Part shown: positions 7,501 through 10,219 of the stretch, in pieces
How positions within the stretch are numbered: position 1 is the stretch's first letter
Layout: each line of letters opens with the position of its first letter
NCBI GenBank assembly: GCA_947631715.1
Contig: CANRMK010000055.1
Location: 1 to 10,219, forward strand
Direction of reading: 5' to 3'
Source of the DNA: an uncultured Acetatifactor sp.
Lineage (GTDB): Bacteria > Bacillota > Clostridia > Lachnospirales > Lachnospiraceae
Length of the DNA stretch: 10,219 bases
Position numbers and translations under genes: made by a program
Notes under the pieces: model-generated
What the model was told of the DNA's origin: nothing
The model's input: the letters and a program-made list of their open reading frames with translations, nothing else
Databases searched by the model: none

Positions 7501-7828
7501 GCTCCCCTCCGGAAGCCTTCTCCCGACTCTCCCAGGTCAACCGGTCCGCTTCGTCCGCCAGACTATCCCCCGCTGGAAGCGGCTGTCCCTCCGACGTCCC
7601 ATCGTCCTCTGCCGCTGCCCTGCCGTCTATAAATGCCTGCAGCTCTCCCGGCAGCAGATTCAGCACGCTGACCGGGCTTTCCAGAAGCGTCACAGGCACC
7701 AGAAGCCGCAGGACTGCCGCCAGCCACAGGGCATAGCGCACCCGCAATGCCAGCCGCTTCCGAAACAGAAAACGGATCAGGATCACCACCAGGATCAATA
7801 CGCTGGACGTTATAAACCACTCAAACAT
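4529..7828 (-). CDS. BlaR1-type M56 membrane metalloprotease with a giant atypical sensor domain
   Basis: 1099-aa partner of the BlaI-like repressor, expected to sense an extracellular signal and trigger repressor inactivation. Seen: membrane helices at about 3-22 and 31-50, a low-complexity acidic linker (about 70-165), a third helix (171-193), the cytoplasmic peptidase M56 region with zinc motif HECIH (274-278) and ELACDEE (315-321, likely third ligand), and a fourth helix (381-399). Residues 400-1099 should be extracellular. They contain DQDYDNDG (476-483), DLTGDG (527-532) and DLNFDG (776-781), resembling Ca-binding loops of FG-GAP/VCBS-type or dockerin-like repeats. Canonical BlaR1 is about 580-600 aa and ends in a penicillin-binding domain; I find no SxxK...SxN...KTG set here. 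ATG at 7828 is chosen because AGGGGGTG precedes it by about 6 nt; an in-frame GTG at 7864 lacks a good site. The gene lies 45 bp after the repressor gene. Confidence 0.88.
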   Translation of the reverse strand: MFEWFITSSVLILVVILIRFLFRKRLALRVRYALWLAAVLRLLVPVTLLESPVSVLNLLPGELQAFIDGRAAAEDDGTSEGQPLPAGDSLADEADRLTWESREKASGGEQPVQDGKQPESDPAAEGPKGTGSDLYPETESGVLSPAEQAEQGENGYGGTERKRPVDLAGLRNGIYVLWAAGAFLCAALVVTVNLDYRRRLRRSRRAFEGELTEFLPRSLGEKMASGRGGRHTGLELYVSGAVRTPCLFGLARPGVYLTPEAAAEMESLHYVICHECIHYRHRDNIWALVRAACLCLHWYNPLVWLAAALSRQDGELACDEETIRWLGERERLDYGIALLDFCAKGSIPLQSVSLATTMSGGKRKLRERLELIARAPKKTKGALGAAVALLALVLAVTFTGKQAAGAAGLADGKVSGGDGLPLNDSSADESRPAPQDTALGGGEAADQETSWGYNDYTGYLDECPGWTAKYRSDFADQDYDNDGLRDRVWRENVEDWALADYRIEFGNGEVLSIDSMGGGLPEVQTGDLTGDGVPEILFSLSYHYSTDETAFGSMALYEKTEEGWQRMELPAGFVKDPEGTDDFGERKRYQPTITCHYERTGAYSLRVTCLETAEEAPLNAEAEFDRDLWENWIYSDYDGRDLECPVWKAQLCGQENGSPQLLLYAAPVYRSGDEIILTLRYRDGGLHIEDAAYWRSQAETLNLDLGDGEVYYLQVRSDTEVGSGLFRLAGAELYRAVNGAGIFVTALDLNVPGRSAGVSPNLYRASSPAGGLQLLDLNFDGAEDICLAEDYGVPDIPYSCYVWDKERQAFCYAGKIYNVDVDLETKRIMGTTTLGNGVYVTCYYHLTGSSGASEADTGTTGAGERQESESGGLRLVLEGYDLEDLSPEAELDRLSLTYTETDYSLPAVDDWDYEGHEGVLHDRIVFWSYQALLELYRWTGVKTERACVTVTEDGTFYFGDTAEELKREDYFYSRAYSVLEAGWTARYGAPAVSRMILDPERDPRAGVRIPEPDNLAEMSDKEIVGWYFERWSQAAGSLSGLPAAGERAESIEETMLDNPRLRDFVIRTDSGRYYELSYYSDDLTRVHYIFGPYEEYPAH

Positions 7829-7840
7829 TCTCACACCCCC

Positions 7841-7859
7841 TGTGCGCTTCAGGCGCACA
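7841..7859 (-). promoter_or_regulatory. 7-bp stem-loop in front of the blaR1 ribosome binding site
   Basis: TGTGCGC, a 5-nt loop and GCGCACA form a perfect stem in the 45-bp gap between repressor and protease genes; the protease's G-rich ribosome binding site starts right after the stem. It could set the ratio of the two proteins or protect the mRNA. The structure is seen; the role is inferred. Confidence 0.4.
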
Positions 7860-7873
7860 TTCACTCAGCACGC

Positions 7874-8254
7874 CTACTCCTCTTCCCGCTCTGCCTCCGC
7901 CTTTTTCAGGATCTGCTTCAGTTCCTCGATCTCTTTTCCCGTGAGCTTCTGTCTCTCCACAAACCCGCTCATCAGAAGGCTGATGCTTCCGTTATACACC
8001 CGGTTCAAGAAGCTTTCCGTCTCTTTCCTGGCCGCCTCCTCCCTGCCGATCAGGGGCGCATAGGTCTTCATCTGCCCGCTGTCCTCACACAGGATCAGGC
8101 CCTTTTCCGTCATCCGCCGCAGCATCGTCAGAGTCGTGCTCCTGCTCCAGCCCGTTCTCTCCTCCATATCCCTCACGATCTGGCTTCCCACCTTTGGCGC
8201 ATATTCCCACAGGCTCTCCATCAGGTTCCATTCCGCTGTGCTTAACTCTTTCAT
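7874..8254 (-). CDS. blaI: BlaI/MecI/CopY-family transcriptional repressor
   Basis: 126-aa winged-helix repressor, the usual length for the family. Seen: the N-terminal KELSTAEWNLMESLW (2-16), the recognition region WSRSTTLTMLRRMTEKGLI (36-54), the wing around Tyr65, and a C-terminal dimerisation part with SFLNRVYNG (81-89) and FVERQKLTGKEIEELKQIL. In staphylococcal BlaI the cut triggered by BlaR1 is at Asn101-Phe102; the aligned bond here is Gly97-Phe98. The ATG at 8254 has GGAGG 6 nt upstream. It is the first gene of a two-gene operon with the BlaR1-type protease. Two operator-like palindromes overlap its own promoter, so autorepression is expected. It should bind DNA as a dimer and fall off when inactivated by the protease. 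The target genes besides its own operon are unknown, so the symbol names the family and does not imply beta-lactam sensing. Confidence 0.93.
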   Translation of the reverse strand: MKELSTAEWNLMESLWEYAPKVGSQIVRDMEERTGWSRSTTLTMLRRMTEKGLILCEDSGQMKTYAPLIGREEAARKETESFLNRVYNGSISLLMSGFVERQKLTGKEIEELKQILKKAEAEREEE

Positions 8255-8293
8255 ACGATTCCTCCGTGTTCCTGCCTCGCTGTCGCATTACAT

Positions 8294-8308
8294 GTTTACA
8301 TTGTAGAC
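8294..8308. promoter_or_regulatory. Repressor operator 1 (around the transcription start)
   Basis: GTTTACATTGTAGAC is a near-perfect palindrome with a TACA-T-TGTA core. It lies between the -10 box and the blaI start codon and covers the predicted start near 8304. BlaI/MecI/CopY sites described in other Firmicutes have TACA and TGTA halves, usually with a two-base centre; here the centre is one base. Its location suits repression by BlaI. Confidence 0.7.
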
Positions 8309-8310
8309 AT

Positions 8311-8339
8311 ATTATACAGTCTTTTGTTTACAATGTCAA
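8311..8339 (-). promoter_or_regulatory. Consensus sigma-A promoter of blaI-blaR1
   Basis: Minus strand: perfect TTGACA (8339-8334), a 17-bp spacer, and perfect TATAAT (8316-8311). The predicted start is near 8304, giving a leader of about 50 nt with the blaI ribosome binding site. A promoter this strong is expected to need tight repression, which the two overlapping operators could provide. Confidence 0.88.
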
Positions 8340-8340
8340 C
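8326..8340. promoter_or_regulatory. Repressor operator 2 (over the -35 box)
   Basis: GTTTACAATGTCAAC shares the GTTTACA half-site with operator 1; the other half has one change (TGTCAAC). It overlaps the -35 hexamer. The centres of the two operators are 32 bp apart, close to three helical turns, so two dimers would sit on the same face of the DNA and cover both promoter boxes. Confidence 0.65.
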
Positions 8341-8367
8341 AGTTAGTTTAAAATTTCCAAAGTCGTA

Positions 8368-8584
8368 TGTAACAGTTCAGCCTTTCCCCTGCAAGTCACG
8401 CCCGGTACTGCCGATGTTCTCCCGGCAGACGCGCTTCCGCTCGGCTCCGCACGTAACGGACCCAAGGCATATAAGACATGCCTGCTCGAGAGTACCTCGC
8501 CAAGTGCCGACGTGCTCCAACGGTCTGCCGGGAGAGCATCGGCAGTACCGGGCTGAATATGACGGTGGGGGCTGAACTGTTACA
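8368..8584 (-). mobile_element. Intact copy of a 217-bp palindromic MITE-like element (right copy)
   Basis: The ends TGTAACAGTTCAGCC (8368-8382) and GGCTGAACTGTTACA (8570-8584) are a perfect 15-bp terminal inverted repeat. Six-base flanks GTCGTA (8362-8367) and GTCGGA (8585-8590) match at five of six bases and may be a decayed target duplication. Inside is a 30-bp inverted repeat and a structured centre with small hairpins (for example AGGCAT/ATGCCT). There is no room for a transposase. A reading frame across it (8324-8575) has no ribosome binding site that I can see and is not credible. The inverted partner copy is at 4309. It fills most of the 410-bp gap between blaI and the lipoprotein gene. 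Confidence 0.85.
8401..8552. repeat. 30-bp long inverted repeat inside the right element
   Basis: 8401-8430 and 8523-8552 are inverted copies differing at one position (29 of 30), separated by 92 nt. Each arm is itself a hairpin: CTGCCG (8408-8413), a 9-nt loop, CGGCAG (8423-8428). As DNA or RNA the unit can therefore fold as one long stem or as two small hairpins. Confidence 0.85.
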
Positions 8585-8585
8585 G

Positions 8586-8604
8586 TCGGATTTAGTAAAT
8601 CCGA
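8586..8604. repeat. 19-bp palindrome touching the element end
   Basis: TCGGATTTAGTAAATCCGA has perfect 9-bp arms around one central G and begins two bases beyond the terminal repeat of the right element. No T-run follows on either strand, so it is not an obvious terminator. It may be an operator, a terminator relic, or a preferred insertion target for the element. Confidence 0.5.
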
Positions 8605-8633
8605 TAATGCGTTAAATACATTTCATATAGCTT

Positions 8634-8672
8634 AAAAACCGTAATAAAAATTTATACCGATCTGGTTACGGT
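8634..8672 (-). terminator. Candidate intrinsic terminator of the lipoprotein gene
   Basis: On the minus strand ACCGTAA (8672-8666, overlapping the stop codon) pairs with TTACGGT (8644-8638), followed at once by TTTT. The loop is 21 nt and contains an alternative 5-bp stem, TACCG/CGGTA (8655-8673), followed by a T5 run. Position and T-tract support termination; the stem is only moderately strong. Confidence 0.5.
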
Positions 8673-9874
8673 AAGTGAATAGCCGTTATCTTATAATCTC
8701 CGGAAGACTCCTTATGAAACCACATGATTCCGTCTTCAACACATATTCCCTGATAGTTTGCAAACATATACTTGGTAAACATATTCCCGACCTGCTCTTT
8801 AAAGTCTTGTCCGAACAACTCATCATATGCTTCCATCATCGCTGTTTCATTTTCTATCACAGTGTTATTCTTACCGTCATAAATTGATATGGGATAGGAC
8901 AGCAACTTAGCAAATGCCGATTTATCCTCAATGGAATCCTTTATCATTGCCGCAAAACGCTCTGCCTCCTCTGCCTCATACCCCAGCGAAGAATAATAAT
9001 TGGCGCTATCTTCACCTATTGGGAAAAAAGTGTCCTGATTCAGCGTCAAAGCAACATTGTTACCGGAAATCTGCCCATCCCCGTTTACGCTGATGATACC
9101 GTTATCCTCTGTATTGATGGCCATGTGAAGATAATCACCGGCATCATTATTTAACACAAACTCTGCAGAATTTTCCTGTAACTCTCCCTGAAAAAAATTC
9201 TCCGCACCATCACGGGTTATATAAGTTGCTGATAAGTCATCCTCCGTTCTGGTAATTACCATCCGTATCTCAGCATCTTCACACTTTCCCATATAAATAT
9301 TATGTTCATTGTTATGTATTCCCAGATCGGCTTCTTGTATTTCTTCCCCATAGTCATAAACAGGGGCTTGATCTGCCACATATACATCAATATTATAAAT
9401 GGATCCCTCTATACCGAACTCATAAATGCAGTCATCCGACGCATAGCGATATACTTTGTATCTACCACTATCGTACAGGTGCGTTTCAAAATCATCTCCA
9501 TACAGTTCTGTCATTTGAGAATAGGTATTTCCAGGAGCTATCCCTTTATCTGTCCGTACAAGTTTGCTTGAACCATCAACATCAATAACCCTCAAACGCA
9601 CACATTCATTGTTCAAAAAATAAATTTGCATCCACCTGCCAATATAAATATACGAATCATACCGTGATTCATTTGAAGTATCCGGTCCGCCCTCTCTATA
9701 GCTTAAATTAGCTATATCCAATTTTGACATAATATCTTGTTTGCTTTCATAGATTGAAAGCGATTCACCGCCCACAATAATGGAGCAATTATCCAAATTG
9801 TTCCCGTTGGACGAACAGGCAGCAAGTGTAAGCACAAGACCGCCTGCAAGTAAAATAGCGAATCTTTTTTTCAT
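8666..9874 (-). CDS. Secreted lipoprotein of unknown function
   Basis: 402 aa. Seen: a lipoprotein signal peptide, basic MKKR then a hydrophobic core and the lipobox LAAC with the lipidated Cys at residue 20, followed by a Ser/Asn-rich tether. The protein should be anchored on the outer face of the cell membrane. No catalytic motif was found. About residues 35-165 are alternating strand-like segments containing GIAPGNTYSQMTELYGDDF, of the type G-I-x-x-G-x-T-x-x-x-(h)-x-x-x-Y-G common in small secreted Firmicute domains. About 310-402 (from FAAMIKDSIEDK) looks like a compact C-terminal domain, perhaps NTF2-like; not secure. ATG is preceded by GGAG with 8-nt spacing. The gene is visibly more A/T-rich than the genes to its left and stands alone with its own promoter and terminator candidates, consistent with different ancestry. 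It is separated from blaI by the right element. Confidence 0.85.
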   Translation of the reverse strand: MKKRFAILLAGGLVLTLAACSSNGNNLDNCSIIVGGESLSIYESKQDIMSKLDIANLSYREGGPDTSNESRYDSYIYIGRWMQIYFLNNECVRLRVIDVDGSSKLVRTDKGIAPGNTYSQMTELYGDDFETHLYDSGRYKVYRYASDDCIYEFGIEGSIYNIDVYVADQAPVYDYGEEIQEADLGIHNNEHNIYMGKCEDAEIRMVITRTEDDLSATYITRDGAENFFQGELQENSAEFVLNNDAGDYLHMAINTEDNGIISVNGDGQISGNNVALTLNQDTFFPIGEDSANYYSSLGYEAEEAERFAAMIKDSIEDKSAFAKLLSYPISIYDGKNNTVIENETAMMEAYDELFGQDFKEQVGNMFTKYMFANYQGICVEDGIMWFHKESSGDYKITAIHLP

Positions 9875-9908
9875 GATAAAATCTCCATACTCCGTTTACT
9901 TCATTCCC

Positions 9909-9973
9909 ATATTACCATTTATATACCCATTCTGCTATCATGCTTTCATTAAGTTTTCATTAACTTTCAAATA
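9909..9973 (-). promoter_or_regulatory. Probable activated promoter with three phased direct repeats
   Basis: Minus-strand TAATAT (9914-9909) lies 34 bp upstream of the lipoprotein start codon and is a plausible -10; no good -35 sits 17 bp above it. Instead, TTTCATTAA (plus-strand reading) occurs at 9944-9952 and 9955-9963, 11 bp apart, and a weaker TTTCAAATA at 9965-9973. On the minus strand the repeats read TTAATGAAA, 11-bp phased, at about -42 to -71. That is the typical arrangement for OmpR/PhoB-type response regulators binding as tandem monomers. Regulator unknown. Confidence 0.45.
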
Positions 9974-10064
9974 GCATGTGCGCAGATCTCTTCCTGTATC
10001 CCAATAACTTTTTTCAGAAATTTCAGAACGAAATCTCTCATACTGGCTTTAAGCGGAATAGTGG

Positions 10065-10091
10065 AAAAAACAGAATGAAATCATTTTCATT
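10065..10091 (-). terminator. A/T-rich terminator candidate after the right-edge gene
   Basis: On the minus strand AATGAAA and TTTCATT (10091-10085 and 10080-10074) form a 7-bp stem with a 4-nt loop, followed by CTG and TTTTTT (10070-10065). It overlaps the stop codon of the right-edge gene. The low-GC stem makes it weak. Confidence 0.45.
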
Positions 10092-10219
10092 TCAGTAATT
10101 CTTCTGACAACCGCATAATTTCCGGCGCAAGCTTCGCTCTCTTGCGTTTCACCATATGCGTATAAATCGGGTAAGCGGCAGCCACACAGATGATGCCAAC
10201 GACACCGATGATAATGCCG
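10087..10219 (-). CDS. C-terminal end of a membrane protein, cut by the window edge
   Basis: An open frame from the right edge gives 43 codons and a TGA stop at 10089-10087. Seen: a hydrophobic segment beginning GIIIGVVGIICVAAAYPIY (likely a membrane helix), then a positively charged tail HMVKRKRAKLAPEI and a short helix MRLSEELLK. The charge pattern puts the tail in the cytoplasm. The ending resembles small multi-pass membrane proteins of Firmicutes, but I cannot name the family. The clean frame, plausible protein character and following hairpin support a real gene. It points towards the lipoprotein gene, 212 bp upstream of that gene's start codon, and probably forms a separate unit. Confidence 0.6.
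   Translation of the reverse strand, partial: GIIIGVVGIICVAAAYPIYTHMVKRKRAKLAPEIMRLSEELLK

Noticed and set aside
4529..7828. Standard beta-lactam sensor function for the BlaR1-like protein
   Set aside because: The penicillin-binding active-site motifs expected in the sensor domain were not found and no beta-lactamase gene is adjacent, so this function is not claimed.
7829..7864. 12-residue N-terminal extension of the BlaR1-type protein from a GTG
   Set aside because: The extension is basic, lies on the stem-loop, and lacks a ribosome binding site; ATG at 7828 has a strong one and starts at the first membrane helix.
6938..8245. 435-aa plus-strand reading frame opposite blaI-blaR1
   Set aside because: Antisense shadow of GC-rich coding DNA; Pro/Arg/Gln-rich, with no domain and no start signal. 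The opposite strand has clear BlaI and M56 motifs.
8324..8575. 83-aa plus-strand frame across the right element, with a similar 63-aa frame in the left copy
   Set aside because: Both frames simply follow from two near-identical, indel-free copies of a palindromic element. There is no ribosome binding site, the sequence is Arg/Pro-rich and low in protein character, and most differences change the amino acid.

Overview
The window looks like chromosomal DNA of a GC-rich Clostridia/Lachnospiraceae-type Firmicute. The reasons are strong GGAGG-type ribosome binding sites, a consensus sigma-A promoter, a TTG start, Firmicute-type cation-efflux, RecJ and BlaI/BlaR1 proteins, and a lipoprotein with a Gram-positive lipobox. 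This assignment is inference; there is no rRNA or other marker gene. All real genes lie on the minus strand, so transcription runs from high to low coordinates. The long plus-strand reading frames are antisense shadows of GC-rich genes.

Right part (about 8.59-10.22 kb) is visibly richer in A/T than the rest. It holds the C-terminal end of a membrane protein entering from the right edge with a terminator-like hairpin, then a spacer with 11-bp-phased direct repeats above a probable promoter, then a gene for a secreted lipoprotein of unknown function (8666-9874) with its own terminator candidate.

Middle part (4309-8584) is a self-contained regulatory cassette. A consensus promoter (TTGACA-17 bp-TATAAT) overlapped by two GTTTACA-type operators drives a BlaI-family repressor and then a very large BlaR1-type membrane metalloprotease (1099 aa). 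This protein has the HEXXH protease domain, but its roughly 700-residue C-terminal sensor lacks recognisable penicillin-binding motifs and instead carries DxDxDG-type loops. No beta-lactamase or other effector follows. The cassette is bracketed by two inverted copies of a roughly 215-bp palindromic, MITE-like element. The right copy (8368-8584) has both terminal inverted repeats. The left copy (from 4309) keeps only its outer end and sits inside a short reading frame that looks like the 5' stub of a transposase gene. Its inner end is replaced by a duplicated internal segment next to the blaR1 stop codon.

Left part (1-4137) is a compact probable operon: a CDF cation efflux transporter, a small zinc-ribbon membrane protein, the RecJ single-strand exonuclease (1-bp gap), and a PfkB/LacC/FruK-type sugar-phosphate kinase cut by the window edge. 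These are housekeeping genes. The blaIR cassette and its flanking elements appear to have been placed just upstream of them, and the lipoprotein region beyond has a different base composition.
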